Part shown: positions 20,491 to 30,454 of the stretch, piece after piece
Layout of the letters: each line of letters starts with the position of its first letter
Position numbering within the stretch: the first letter of the stretch is position 1
Assembly: GCA_977017575.1 (NCBI GenBank)
Contig: CDRNVI010000058.1
Coordinates: 124,001-188,000 of the forward strand
DNA length: 64,000 nucleotides
Source: Paramoeba atlantica
Taxonomy: Eukaryota; Discosea
Direction: 5' to 3'
The notes under the pieces: generated by a model
Database searches by the model: none
Told to the model about the DNA's origin: nothing
Seen by the model: the letters and a program-made list of their open reading frames with translations, nothing else
Translations under genes and position numbers: made by a program

Positions 20491-21009
20491 CTATTTCGCC
20501 CGACAAACCTCCGGGATCGTAAACTTCCCGGCCTGGTTATTCATCAGCAGCGCAATAATCAGCCCATACAACCCCAAAGCCTCTCCAAAAATCAACATTA
20601 AAATCATAGCCACAAAAATCCGGTCCTGCCGCGCGTACGCCCGCACCGAGGTATCCCCAACTATCCCAATCGCAAACCCCGCGGCCAGGGAGGACAACCC
20701 GGCCGCGAGTCCGGCCCCAAAATGCATATACCCCGCAAAGGCGGAGTAGGTCCCGTCGACGCGAATACTGCTGTTGATAATCACCGCAACAATGAGCCCA
20801 TAAATCCCTAGAATCCCTGCCATCACGACGGGGACGATCCCACGCATAATACGCTCGTGGTGGAGCACCCCGAGGTGGGCGACCCCGACCCCGGACTTGG
20901 CAGTGCCGTAGGCGGAGCCGAGATTGGCAAAGACAAGCGCAGCGGTCGCCCCCATGGCCCCGAAGAAGGCCGCAGAGGGGGGGAAGAGTTTGTCACAGAT
21001 CTCAGACAT
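20491..21009 (-). CDS. V-type H+-ATPase proteolipid subunit c
   Basis: A 172-residue protein with four hydrophobic helices: [20 protein letters not shown], the [19 protein letters not shown] helix, [20 protein letters not shown], and [20 protein letters not shown]. Glu143 in the last helix is the proton-carrying carboxylate. The [10 protein letters not shown] and [11 protein letters not shown] loops are diagnostic of V-type rather than mitochondrial F-type subunit c. It forms the rotor ring of Vo in acidic compartments. Length is slightly above the usual 155-165 owing to a few extra N-terminal residues. Confidence 0.97.
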   Translation of the reverse strand: MSEICDKLFPPSAAFFGAMGATAALVFANLGSAYGTAKSGVGVAHLGVLHHERIMRGIVPVVMAGILGIYGLIVAVIINSSIRVDGTYSAFAGYMHFGAGLAAGLSSLAAGFAIGIVGDTSVRAYARQDRIFVAMILMLIFGEALGLYGLIIALLMNNQAGKFTIPEVCRAK

Positions 21010-21479
21010 GGAGGAGAAGGAGGGAGGAGATAAAGAAAGAATTCTAAAGGAATATCAAGAGGGTGAGTTACAAGGTGTGTTTTGCAATACATACCGTGTT
21101 GGACAAACACGTCTTGTTTTACGTCCTACTTACGTGTGGACAAGAGTTTTTGGACAAGAGTTTAAAAAAAATATCATTCAGGATTGCTCTTCCCCTCCTT
21201 ACGCAGGCTGCATCTTGCACCTTTTGTTAGTAAGAGCACAACTTTCCTGACGTACAGACTAACTCATAGCCCTAGCTACTAGTTTTACAGCACTAAGGGA
21301 GCAGGGGAACCCAAGTTTGACCATTATAGAATGTACCCAAGAGAAAGATGGACACCCGCCCGGTTTCTCATTTTCATCATCGAATAGCTTTTTCGTCGCT
21401 CTGCGAAATCTTTCTGTCCCTATTTTGCAATGCACAAGGTGCAAATGCTACCTACACTGAGCCGTCAACTGGTCTCCGC
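21010..21479. other. Boundary between host block and transposon island
   Basis: A 470-base spacer upstream of the V-ATPase gene. It starts with purine-rich DNA (the pyrimidine tract expected of a minus-strand trans-splice signal). No gene is seen. From about 21480 the sequence becomes Merlin-like on the plus strand. Confidence 0.35.
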
Positions 21480-21745
21480 GAACTGCCCTCTGCCCAGGAC
21501 ACGCAAATTGATTACTCAAATTGGCGCACGAGACTTGTTCGTCCTCTGTGTACTGGCTGTCCCGCTTTTAATTGTGTATCTTGCTGGCGCAGTGTAAGGT
21601 CGCGATGCTGAAGAGTGGATGCGGAGTCACGATACGTTCAGTCCGACGAACTGTCACTTGCACGGTATTGGTTTCATGTCGGACGTTGTCTGGCGATCCT
21701 CATCTTACCATTTGTACTAATCGAGAGCCCGGAAAGGTAAATCAT
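21480..21745 (+). pseudogene. Merlin transposase remnant, N-terminal part
   Basis: The plus-strand translation contains LVRPLCTGCPAFNCVSCWRS, then in a shifted frame DAEEWMRSHDTFSPTNCHLH. These match VRPVCRGCPGYACVRLWRSV and DAEKWMKCHGLFALPECPDH in the Merlin copy at 60706-62030. This is the Cys/His-containing N-terminal region of the transposase. At least one frameshift and one stop are present, so it is non-functional. The catalytic half may be the fragment at 22765-23384, separated by about 1 kb of unrelated sequence. Confidence 0.7.
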
Positions 21746-21980
21746 TGCCGAATAAAGAAATGCAAGTGGGCACCTTATTAACACCCCGTCACGATAAGTG
21801 ACCATAGGCTAATTTTTGGTATATGAGGCCGTTTTATCTAATTTTTGTAGCATTTTGCAGATCTCATTGCCCAATTTCTTGGAGACACACACTTGGTGCA
21901 AATGCTGAACAATTGCATCTGGTGGGTGTTACTTACCATTTTTTTTTTCACCTTTTTACCACTTTGCTTGATTTGTTATA

Positions 21981-22730
21981 GTGTGTAAACACAGTTCGTG
22001 TGGACAATATGGCCTATTAGGCGAACATCTCAGCGTCAACGTCATAGAAATCGGATTCAGAAAACTCAACGAGCGGAAACCAAAGCACCCTAGCGGCGAC
22101 GGGAGCGGAAAAAGCGGCCATCCGGAATCAGTAAACTCCGATACTCACGCAAACTCGCCGTCGACAAAAGGGAATCATGGCTGTGGAACCGAGACATTTC
22201 CGGATCCAAAGGATCTACGATTGAAGGGATACAAATGGGTTGAAAATGGGTATGTTCGTGACCCCTACGCTTTCGATGTTTTTTCGGACGAACCAATCTT
22301 CCTGACGGCTGAGCAAGTCTACTTTTTCGAGTGTGATAGTCCAGAAATTCACATCAAAGAGTTGGAGACGGAGTTATCTCCGAATCCCCGACGCGTAGAA
22401 TTCTCGACTCCATTCGACGAAAGTCGGAACGCGACCGAAGTGACTGGAAACGCAAGTAACAGACTCTCGATGTCAAACGGAAATTCACAAGTCCTCTCCC
22501 ATTCCCCTTCGAACCACCCGCAGAACTCTTATTGGATAAGGTGTCGGAAGTTAAATTCCATGGATCAACGCAGTTGAAGACGGAGGTTTTAGAACAAGAA
22601 ATCTGATACGTGAGTTGCGGGATGCACCAGAATTTGGCTTACGCCCCAATTTGTATTTTTCGGATCGATCATTTGTCAAACAGAAAGAGCGTTTTTTGAT
22701 ACACTTTTCTGCAAGTGGATTTTATTTGCA
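21981..22730 (+). CDS. Unidentified ORF between two Merlin fragments
   Basis: A 198-residue frame (21981-22577) with a likely frameshifted continuation (TRNLIRELRDAPEFGLRPNL...) to about 22730. It contains KDLRLKGYKWVENGYVRDPY followed by AFDVFSDEPIFLTAEQVYFF, which looks like coding sequence rather than noise, and a Ser/Asn-rich tail. I do not recognise the family. Being on the opposite strand to host genes and lodged inside a broken Merlin element, it is probably cargo or part of another mobile element. Confidence 0.4.
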
Positions 22731-22764
22731 CCTGTGACGCAAGGATGGGACCAAGAAGTGTACC

Positions 22765-23384
22765 TTGAAATGGGAGCTTGCAGCACTCCGCAAAGATCAA
22801 GTTGCTAAATGCGAGTTTGGACGGATTCAGGTGGACGAGACGTTTATCGGAAAGCGGAAATACAACCGGGGACGACCTCAGCGTAAACGAGGGTGGTGGT
22901 TTGCGACAGTGACGGAGTCCAGAGGGACAGGTAAGACTGGGCGGACGCACTGGAAATTAGTGAAGCGCCGTGACAAACCCACGCTACACGGCTTCATTAT
23001 ACCCCACTTGGCAAGTGCGCGTTCTGTCCTGGTCAGCGATTGTTAGGGAGCCTACAATGGCCTCGACCAAGTGTGCCCACATTACTCCGTCACAGTAAGG
23101 AATTTGTGAATGAAAGAGGGTACCATACGAATGGTGCCGAGAGCGTACACAATACAATCAAGTATTGGGCGCGCTTGCAACACTACAACTTCGGGGCGAC
23201 TAGTTTGGAGTTGCGCTGCAACGTTGCATGCGTCATGTATGGCGACACGCATGATGGTCGGGAAGTCTCACGGCAGAATCGCTTTGCCAATCTCTTGGAA
23301 TGTATTCGTGAGCACTTTACATTCCCTCCCGAAGAGTCTGATGAAGTCAGCTGCGACAGTTGCGCGTCTGAGTATGATGAGTAA
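22765..23384 (+). pseudogene. Merlin (IS1016/ISXO2-like) transposase, catalytic half, broken
   Basis: Contains FGRIQVDETFIGKRKYNRGR with the first catalytic Asp, KRGWWFATVTESRGT, GRTHWKLVKRRDKPTLHGFI, SVLVSDC with the second Asp, and SKEFVNERGYHTNGAESVHN with the catalytic Glu, all in Merlin order. The codon after SDC is a stop (TAG near 23043) where other copies have Trp (DCWKGY), so the frame is interrupted; the remainder (23040-23384) is in another frame. An acidic C-terminal tail follows, as in the other copies. Confidence 0.85.
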
Positions 23385-24430
23385 TACGTAAAATTCGGAA
23401 CGTCTGTACATATTTCTTTTTTTCTCCAATACTCTGTACGTATGCGTTTATGCTTAGTTTACAAAAAAAAAAAAAGACCTACGTGGCTTCAGTTTCCTTT
23501 GCCGCGCCTAAAGACGGTTGGAACCCGATGGAAGCACCAGGCTTTAAGGCTGCAGTGCGAGACGTTAACAGGAAAGCAGGGGCCGGCTTATCAACACGGA
23601 GACAGGAAAATTCATCAGCCCACCCCCTGCCCCGAGAGGACGTCCTTCCAACCCGTCTTTCCCTCCAAAGCTCAACTCTTCCGCTCACGCCACTTCCGAC
23701 ACCTTCGGACAGCCTGCTCACCCCGACCTGGAAATTGACCTAGACGTCGACCCACGGGACTGGGATGAACGCTCGATTCCGCATCAGGAAACCATCGTAC
23801 ACACAATTGCCGAACATAAATTCCGTCTTGCCTACAATGCTGCGGATACGAGAACGCGCACTCGATGGACGTCACAATCCGGGAAAGGGGCGAGTAGTTG
23901 AGCATTCGTAACGCCACCCCAAGACATTTCCCCTTCACTCCTTCAGAATTCCTGAAGCTGCCACCATCTCTGGTGCGATGGTGGCTCGGGGAGAATATTT
24001 ACGTCGAAACACCCCCTTGCCCTGCCCTGGAGGTGCTCCCTTCCGTTGAGCCTTAACGGCGATCACGCCCTAATGTGTAATCACGGCCAGACAACGCTAC
24101 CACAGCCAGACACAACGCCCTCGTTGAAAAACAGCTCGCACCATCTTTTATTTTAAGACCATCTTCTATATTTTAAGACTATCTTTTATTTTAATTTGTT
24201 TTAAAATATTATGGCGGATGCTTCCGGAACGTGTAAGGGGACAGGCTTTTGAAACCCTTACACGGACCAAGCGTGGTCGGGGGGTCATCTTTCGCTCACC
24301 CGAGCGGGAGGGGTCTGCTAAACTCCGGCAGAGGGCGGTGCGGGCGCTCTGTAAGATAGTCCGCGTTGGGGCTCATCTTCGCGTCGCGTGGAGACACGAC
24401 AACTGTTGCGAGACTTTGTAGGTTTGGGAG
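23385..24430. other. Unassigned transposon-island sequence
   Basis: About 1 kb with no recognisable domain. A plus-strand frame around 23567-23901 includes GRLINTETGKFISPPPAPRG and ends QSGKGASS; it looks like a coding fragment of unknown origin. A 13-bp A run lies at about 23463. Between 24140 and 24210 there are three near-repeats of ACCATCTTTTATTTTAAG, which could be the 5' or 3' tail of an adjoining retroelement. Confidence 0.35.
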
Positions 24431-24439
24431 GGCGAAGTC

Positions 24440-25730
24440 GTGTGTGAGGGGCCGGCTTATCTCAAAAGCGTAGGCGGGCATACTCAGGGGGGATCCTCGG
24501 TAACTCGAGGTGAACCTTTGGCCGGTGCATTTCGTGTTCGGTACGTGGCGAGGCCGCACACGACTCTCCCCTTTCCCCCCTTACCGAATACAGGTGTCGT
24601 GCTCTGCGCGGTGCAGGTGAGCAACCCGGCAAAGGCAAAACGAAGGAGCTCCCGTCACCGCCCTCGGTCACACTGGGCGTCGCGTGGCACACACGCCCAA
24701 CGAGATTCGGAGAACCTCAAAGGTTCCGCTGCGAAGGAGGACACAACCGTTGCAACACTTAACGTTACGACGTTAAAACTCGAGGGGGAAGATGAACTCT
24801 CTCTTCGAAGATGCAGCCGTTTGAACCAGGTGCTTGCTTTCATGCACGTAAAGGGGGTTGGCATCATGTGCCTTCAGGAGACCAAATACAATTTCTCGAA
24901 CGAAGGCCATGAGGATGGAATCCTCTATAGGCAGGTTGAAAACCTAGGGGAGCGTTTTCATTTGTATTTGCTGTCGGTCGCCGCACGCGATTCATATAAT
25001 GGCATGGCCATTGTTAGCCGACATGCGTTTCGGAAGGTTTGGATGGTGAGCAATAGGGTGATGGGAGCTGAGTGTCCCCTGGAGGAGGGGACCGGCACTT
25101 TGTTTAATGTCTACATTGATGTATGCCCCTATACGGGACTCCTCAGAAGCCGTTCATGCGGCATTTCTGGGTGACTTGGACAAGGCGTGTCGTGAGGTCA
25201 AGGCAGAACGGAAACGCAGACCTTTATTGGTCATGGGGGACTTCAATGTACCGATAACGCTCGTGACAAATCCGAGCATGGATCCCCAAGCGGTCTCTCA
25301 GCTGAAAGGCCTCTTATGCTCCATCGGCTGCAAGTCAGCACACACCCTCTGCCCGAGCAGGAGAAAATGGACATGTGAGTTGCCGGGCAGGAGGGCGGAG
25401 ACAAAGGACCGTCGCAACGTGGGAACAGAGAGGGTAAGGCAGGAGGGGGAAGAAGGAAAGGTGGAACTGGGAAGGAAGGGTTCAGAGCCAGAGGGGACGG
25501 ATAACAGTGGTATGGTGAAGAGGGGCAGAGAAGGAGGAGAGGAAAATGGGGACAAGGTACTTGATTTCGAGGTCACCCACGCCCAGCAATCCAAATACTC
25601 GGACAAAGTCCGTAACGCTAGCTCGGTGGCCGCGGGGTCATTTGCCGAGCACTACGCCACGGAGCACAAGGAGCGACAACGAAGAGTCTGTAGGCACTGT
25701 CCCGAACTTCGCTGCCATGGCTGTTGAGAG
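24440..25730 (+). mobile_element. Truncated LINE with APE-type endonuclease domain
   Basis: Two overlapping plus-strand frames make one degraded retroelement ORF. The first (24440-25174) has TVATLNVTTLKL and VGIMCLQETKYN, motifs of an apurinic-endonuclease-like (EEP) domain, and DSYNGMAIVSRH. The second (25107-25727) continues with RPLLVMGDFNVPI, the conserved GDFN motif. The frame change near 25110-25170 is a frameshift. After about 25380 the sequence turns into a charged low-complexity region and no reverse transcriptase follows, so the copy is truncated. The family is a non-LTR retrotransposon of uncertain clade. Confidence 0.72.
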
Positions 25731-26468
25731 CAACGGTTCGTGGAGCGTTAGCGTGGCAGCTAACGTGGAATGCTTCGATGGGTTGGCAAAAGGAGGGCCC
25801 AAGCCTCCCAAGATACCCTGACCGAGGAAGCGGCAACGAATAAACTCTATCTAGAGCTGAACGTGACCCTTGTGCGAGCCCAAGCTCGGATGATGGTCAC
25901 CCGTATGTCTGTTTCCGACCCATGCGCCCCAATCACTGATGATTAGGGCTCCGGACGATCTAGAGTGTTGATCGGGCGGGCAGCCCCTATTCTCACGCCT
26001 CACCTTCGCAGGTGAGGCGCAGGTTGCTGATGTGAATCCTATCTTGGAACGCTCCTACGCCTGCGCAGGAAACGGAAGCTCTTCGCGCGGCGCTCAACAT
26101 ATTCGCCGCAACTGAAGAGAAGAGTTCGCCGCACTTGCAGCGGAGTGATTTTAGTAGCCCAGAAGCATCACGTTGAGCATCTTGCAGCGCATCATAGCAT
26201 GTTCTGGGAAGGCATAATGTGGTTAGCGGAGCTCTTCTACTCAAGCTAGCAGGCTTCACCCGTCTGCGAAAGGCTTCGATCGTCGCTCTTCTCAAAGCAA
26301 ACCAGATCTCACATTTGAAAAGAAAAGCGACTAAACAAAGAAGTGTATTTGCCAAGACAGGCTGGCTTTTCAGAAGAGGTGTAGAATGCTTTTTTTCTAA
26401 GCAGTTGCGCAATTACATTCGAAAGTAGTAGATATGTCATTCCTCCAATCAAAGCGATTTATTGAATT
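25731..26468. other. Spacer with a strong hairpin
   Basis: No gene supported. A perfect hairpin sits at 25996-26019, with a 10-bp stem (CGCCTCACCT / AGGTGAGGCG) and a TCGC loop, 40 bp after the last LINE-like sequence. Frames at 25993-26412 (minus) and 26219-26428 (plus) show no recognisable features. Confidence 0.4.
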
Positions 26469-27191
26469 TCAATAGATTTGATTGACCACATCATCAAAAT
26501 TTATTGAGCTTACTATAAATTTATCAAGATTGCCTGCAAAGTGTTCTGTACTACGCAGACCAGGAAGAAACCTTTCAGAGCTTAAAGTAGATCTGTGCCT
26601 TCGTAAGGTAAGTGCTTCGAAATTTTCTTTTCGAATACCAGGATAGAGATACATTGCTTGTAAGGCTGGAGAGCGAGACACGGGTGAAGGATGGCTTGTT
26701 TGGTCTGTACTAATTTGAAGATCTTTAGATTTCGTGTCCGTATCAATCACACTTGACGTGGTACTAGACGTGGTACGAGAAGCGGGAATAATAGTGTCTA
26801 TTGCGTTGAGTTCAGATCTATCGTCGTCTTCAATTTGAGCCTCTGATAACAGTGGCAACTGCGCTTCAGATCGTTGAAGATATTTTTTATTTAACTCAGA
26901 GAAAAGTTGGCAGCGAAATTCCTTCATCCGCTGATCTATAGCTTTTAACAAACAGGAGTGATCAATTTCTGTTTCACAACTCTTAGCTTGCGAGGAAGAG
27001 CCAGAGTTCAAGCCAGAATATTCTCTATTCTCATAAGAGTTCTCACAAGAATTTTCCGAACGTACAAGTCCATTCGAATCGTTCGACCACGTGTTTTCAG
27101 TAGAGAGCTTATCTTGTAGCTCAAATTTTTGCTTGTCAATGCCTTGCTCCATAATCATGCATGCAATAATGATAGCTTCAAAAAAAATCAA
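26469..27191 (-). CDS. Unknown Ser/Asn-rich protein, 240 aa
   Basis: The only host-like frame in the first transposon island, on the same strand as the gene cluster. The protein is hydrophilic, rich in Ser, Asn and Glu, with a charged helical patch (LLKAIDQRMKEFRCQLFSEL) near residues 84-103 and a basic stretch (EALTLRRHRSTLSSERFLPG) near 194-213. No domain recognised. The N-terminal MIFFEAIIIACM is hydrophobic but short; Met13 (MEQGIDKQKF) is an alternative start. Flanked on both sides by mobile DNA. Confidence 0.5.
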   Translation of the reverse strand: MIFFEAIIIACMIMEQGIDKQKFELQDKLSTENTWSNDSNGLVRSENSCENSYENREYSGLNSGSSSQAKSCETEIDHSCLLKAIDQRMKEFRCQLFSELNKKYLQRSEAQLPLLSEAQIEDDDRSELNAIDTIIPASRTTSSTTSSVIDTDTKSKDLQISTDQTSHPSPVSRSPALQAMYLYPGIRKENFEALTLRRHRSTLSSERFLPGLRSTEHFAGNLDKFIVSSINFDDVVNQIY

Positions 27192-27400
27192 AGTTCAAGA
27201 GGCTTTCAAATTAAGAAAAATATTTACAGATCACAATCTACAAGGATTATAAATTTAGAAAAAAACGACAATTGCACTTCTATTCATTTTCCAGTTTGTC
27301 AAGTCGAGCAAAAAGATTGTCTTCTTAGATGTAGATATGGTCAGGACAGATAAAAGCTGCATACTGGTGCGCTTAAATAAAAAAATCGGGTACGTCTCTA

Positions 27401-27422
27401 CTTCGTTGAATATTCAACGAAG
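27401..27422. repeat. 22-bp perfect palindrome
   Basis: CTTCGTTGAATATTCAACGAAG is a perfect palindrome, followed after a GC-rich spacer by another half site (CTTCGTTGAA at about 27431). The same TTCGTTGAA / TTCAACGAA motif occurs twice at 60341-60392, within a decayed IS30-type gene. This suggests a small mobile or recombinational unit. Confidence 0.6.
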
Positions 27423-27439
27423 TGCCGGCGCTTCGTTGA

Positions 27440-27770
27440 ACCATTCATTTCTCCCCCATTTTACGCCCCAAAAGCGAGTTTGCTCAAGGAATTCTCATGG
27501 TGTTCTTCTCAACGCCTGTTCTTATGCCTTGCCAGGGAAGATTAAAGAACACCAAAGGATACTTCTTGTGGCCGACTTCGAGAAAACACAGTCTTATTCC
27601 CGGACTTACCAAAGTGTTTGGGTCCACTAGGGAACTGTGAAACTCTGGGTGGAACGATTCATGTTTTTACGATAAACTTCAGACAAAAAACAAAGATAAA
27701 TTTGATAATAAGTTAAAGAACTTCAGAAAACGTTGTAGAATCATCGTAGAAAAGAAGGGTGTATATTGGA
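27440..27770 (+). pseudogene. Internally deleted Tc1/mariner transposase relic
   Basis: The left part encodes a start region nearly identical to the transposase at 57098-58219 (KRVCSRNSHGVLLNAC, KIKEHQRILLVADFEKTQSY, then GTVKLWVERF). It then jumps within about 20 bp to the extreme C terminus (KLKNFRKRCRIIVEKKGVYW). The whole catalytic core is missing and a stop precedes the GTVKLW segment. It is a deletion derivative of the same family as the 56892-58463 element. Confidence 0.75.
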
Positions 27771-27787
27771 CCCCATGCATACCGCCA

Positions 27788-27950
27788 CAGCAAGCCAGTG
27801 TCAACTTGTGCCAGCCAGTGCAAGCCACAACGGCCCTTTTTCTAGGGGACCGGAAATGGTTGACTGGCGGAACGTGTGTTTTTTGTGGCCTGCGACTGAA
27901 CACGGGGTGATAAAATTAAAAATTCTGTGCCAGCCAGTGCCAGCCACACT
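27788..27950 (+). repeat. Short repeats GCCAGCCAGTGCCAGCCAC
   Basis: The motif occurs near 27802-27825 and again near 27926-27948, with a partial copy at about 27788, flanking 100 bp. It may be the subterminal part of the adjoining mariner relic. Confidence 0.4.
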
Positions 27951-28069
27951 TGCATGGGCTCCCACTTGCATTGTGGATCCTACACGGGTTTTAAAATAAT
28001 GTTTCCTAAAAATATCTGAGATTTTTTATTATTTCTTTAAGTGGCAATTTGCTTTGTTGGCCTTTTTTC

Positions 28070-28560
28070 CGGAACACGGAAGGGACGGTGAAATATGGGG
28101 GCGGGAGTTTGATGGTATGGGCGTGCATTGCGCACGCAGGGGTGGGCAAGATACGTCTGATTGAGGGCAATTTGAACGCCCATCAGTACGTTGAAATTCT
28201 GGATCAGAATCTTGCCCCCTCCATTGAGCAAGTGGGCCTAGACCCCGACGAGGTCTTGTTTCAACAAGACAATGACCCGAAACACACGAGCAAGCTTGCC
28301 AAAGAGTGGTTGGCGAGCCACAGCTATGTGGTTTAGAAGTGGCCCCCGCAATCCCCAGATCTCAATCCTATTGAGAACATGTGGGGCCACTTAAAACGGC
28401 GTCTCTCTGCCTATAAGAAGGACCCAAAGGGAATGATCGAGCTTTGGGACCGGGCCAAAGTTGTGTGGGACGCACTTCCCAGTGCCCTATGCGCGTCTAC
28501 TGTGAGCATGCTGCTCACACTGTGAGCATGCCTCGCCATATGAGAGCGGTGATTGCTGCG
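28070..28560 (+). pseudogene. Tc1-type (DD34E) transposase C-terminal fragment
   Basis: Encodes GTVKYGGGSLMVWACIAHAG, VLFQQDNDPKHTSKLAKEWL with the second catalytic Asp, and SPDLNPIENMWGHLKRRL with the Glu. Thirty-four positions separate Asp and Glu (one is a stop codon, TAG near 28334), giving the classic DD34E of Tc1. The N-terminal DNA-binding half and first catalytic Asp are absent. This family is clearly different from the DD32E element at 56892-58463. Confidence 0.85.
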
Positions 28561-28659
28561 AAAGGGGGGCATACAAAGTATTAGTTTTACCTTGTTTTTA
28601 CCGTTTATTAATCAAGAAATAATCCATCTTTTTATCAAAAAATCTTCACTTGAAAAAAG

Positions 28660-28862
28660 TGTAAAAAATGTCTCAATAATATTTTTCACTCAAAGGTGTT
28701 ACGGGTCCTCGTGGAAGCTGCTGCATAGGTAACGGCCCTCATAGTCAGTGTGCTGGTACATACCCCTACATAACCCCCATATACTATGATAACTATTCGT
28801 CTTTCATTTCAAAGATAATCACTCAACAAAATATTTTTTCATAACATTGAGACATTTTTTAA
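28660..28862. repeat. Inverted repeat pair GTAAAAAATGTCTCAAT
   Basis: GTGTAAAAAATGTCTCAATA near 28658-28677 is matched in inverse by ATTGAGACATTTTTTAAC at about 28847-28864. The pair encloses about 200 bp of AT-rich DNA. It may be a short foldback element, or the right terminus of the preceding Tc1 fragment. Confidence 0.5.
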
Positions 28863-28865
28863 CGT

Positions 28866-30051
28866 CACTGTACCTTTGAGTCATCACTGTTTTCAGAAAA
28901 GCTACAAAAACTATCACTGACGTCATTCATGCGATCATCCATGTCTTCACATACATAAAAATTGCGAATACACTCCAGAATGTTGAAGCGGATTTGCCAG
29001 GATTCTTTCCGCTCAGTTTTTCCGAATCCGAATTTCACGCACTGCAATGCCGCATTACGGCGCAAATCCATGGATGATATTCCGTGATTATATAATGCTG
29101 CTGCTTGATCCAGTGTTTGATCGTCCGATGAGCGGCTTCCGCGTGATTGGTGTGATGGCCCTTCAAAGTCACGAATTCCTTACTTTGATTTACAGTAAAA
29201 TGTCTGCAGTATTCCCCCAAGTTTATGTAGCCACGCCACTCATCGGTTACCACCACAGATCACGCGCTCGTTAAATGTGGGGTAATGAAGTTCAGAAGCG
29301 TATGCTGGTCCCTTCGTTTGACGAGTTTCCAATGGGTTCTCCCCATTTTACGTTCATCTATCTCTGTGACGGTGACGAACCACCATCCGACTTTTCTCAC
29401 CCGCTTTCCGCGATGGTACTTTCTCTTCCCTATAAAGGTTTCATCGACTTGGAGATTTGAAAAATCGAAGTTTGCATTTTCTTGGCGAAAATATGCAGCA
29501 CTGGATACCATGTGTAACAGCTTCGTAATAGTTCTCTGACGCACCCCGCGGTTACGGCTTATATTCCCGGTCGTCAAATTGTTTGCAATATCAGCCCATA
29601 TGAGGAGCAGAGTAGTGAGAGTTACGCGTGTGCGGCTACTTAAATAAGGTTCGTACATGAAGGCTCTAGCTCTACAGGCATTCGCAGCCCCCTCCTCCCG
29701 ATGAGTACACTCGAAGAACCGCCAGGTATCCTTCATCTCCACCATAAACTCTCCCCCGTGGCGTTTGCACTCTGGTGCTGTCAAAAGGCCGTGATTTTTC
29801 ATCCACACCTCCGCCGCTTCCGCCTGGGGAATGTACCTCATATTACGCCACAAGCGAATGCACGCGAAACCTTCACATCCCCGACAAACTCGATGTGCTT
29901 CATGCGGCGGAATATGGCCTTCCGTCCATGTCGCGTGTTCGACAGCATTGTTGTTGTTGTTACGTTATTTGTATGCTTGCGTCTCGAGGTAAGCCTTAAA
30001 ACGTCTCAAAAAGGCATCCGACGTATTCCCAGTACCGTGGTCGTTGCTCAT
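28866..30051 (-). pseudogene. Merlin (IS1016/ISXO2-like) transposase, nearly full length, interrupted
   Basis: Begins at ATG 30051-30049 and includes the Cys/His N-terminal region (VCRGCEGFACIRLWRNMRYI), LLIWADIANNLTTGNISRNR, NLQVDETFIGKRKYHRGK with the first Asp, GRTHWKLVKRRDQHTLLNFI, VTDEWRGYINLGEYCRH with the second Asp, and GHHTNHAEAAHRTIKHWIK with the Glu. The tail is acidic and Ser-rich. Breaks: a TAA after about 28 codons, an in-frame TGA at 29260-29262, and a frameshift near 29085. Because only a few lesions are present, the insertion is probably not very old. Confidence 0.88.
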
Positions 30052-30180
30052 TGGAAAAAGAAACGGTAAAAGAAGAGATCAGAGATTATGACCAAACGAT
30101 CAGTCAAGGAATTCACCTCGCAGAGGTGGGCATCAAATACACAATCCTGCGGAAGTGGCAGACCTAGGTTCTCAGTGCGC

Positions 30181-30206
30181 GACCCGCGCGCTCCAGCGCG
30201 CGGGTC
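30181..30206. repeat. GC-rich hairpin at Merlin B terminus
   Basis: GACCCGCGCGCT and AGCGCGCGGGTC form a perfect 12-bp stem around a 2-nt spacer. The same hairpin occurs at 60622-60647 in Merlin C at the equivalent place. Confidence 0.85.
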
Positions 30207-30232
30207 CCCAAAAAATATAATTATGTCCCAGG

Positions 30233-30440
30233 GCTACGCTCACAGTTGGGCCTTGCTCGCAAACGGGGGCTTTTGCCTCCAGAAGAGGGCTTCGCTCACA
30301 GTTGGGCTTTGCTCGCAAACGGGGGACTTTGCCTCCAGAAGTGGGCTTCGCTCACAATAGGGCGTTGCTCGAAGGCTGGGGGCTTTTGCCTCCAGAAGTG
30401 GGCTACGCGCACAGTTAGGCCTTGCCTCCAGACACGTAAA
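30233..30440. repeat. Tandem array, about 56-bp unit, four copies
   Basis: Each unit carries GCTCACAGTTGGGCCTTGCT followed by CGCAAACGGGGGCTTTTGCC and TCCAGAAGTGGGCTTC with small changes. Copy C has a shorter, about 36-bp, version in inverse orientation at 60505-60600. This is subterminal sequence of the Merlin elements. Confidence 0.8.
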
Positions 30441-30454
30441 CTAGGTGTCGCAGT

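Larger units (their letters stand above)
28866..30454 (-). mobile_element. Merlin element B, with repeat-rich 5' terminus
   Basis: The 5' flank of the transposase (30052-30454) shares with Merlin copy C (60476-60700), in the opposite orientation, a conserved block: AATCCTGCGGAAGTGG-like sequence, a GC-rich hairpin, a short tandem array and an outer end reading CTGCGACACCTAGTTTA. The outer edge is taken as 30454 from this shared end. I could not find a matching inverted terminus at the 3' side, so the right boundary is approximate. Confidence 0.65.
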
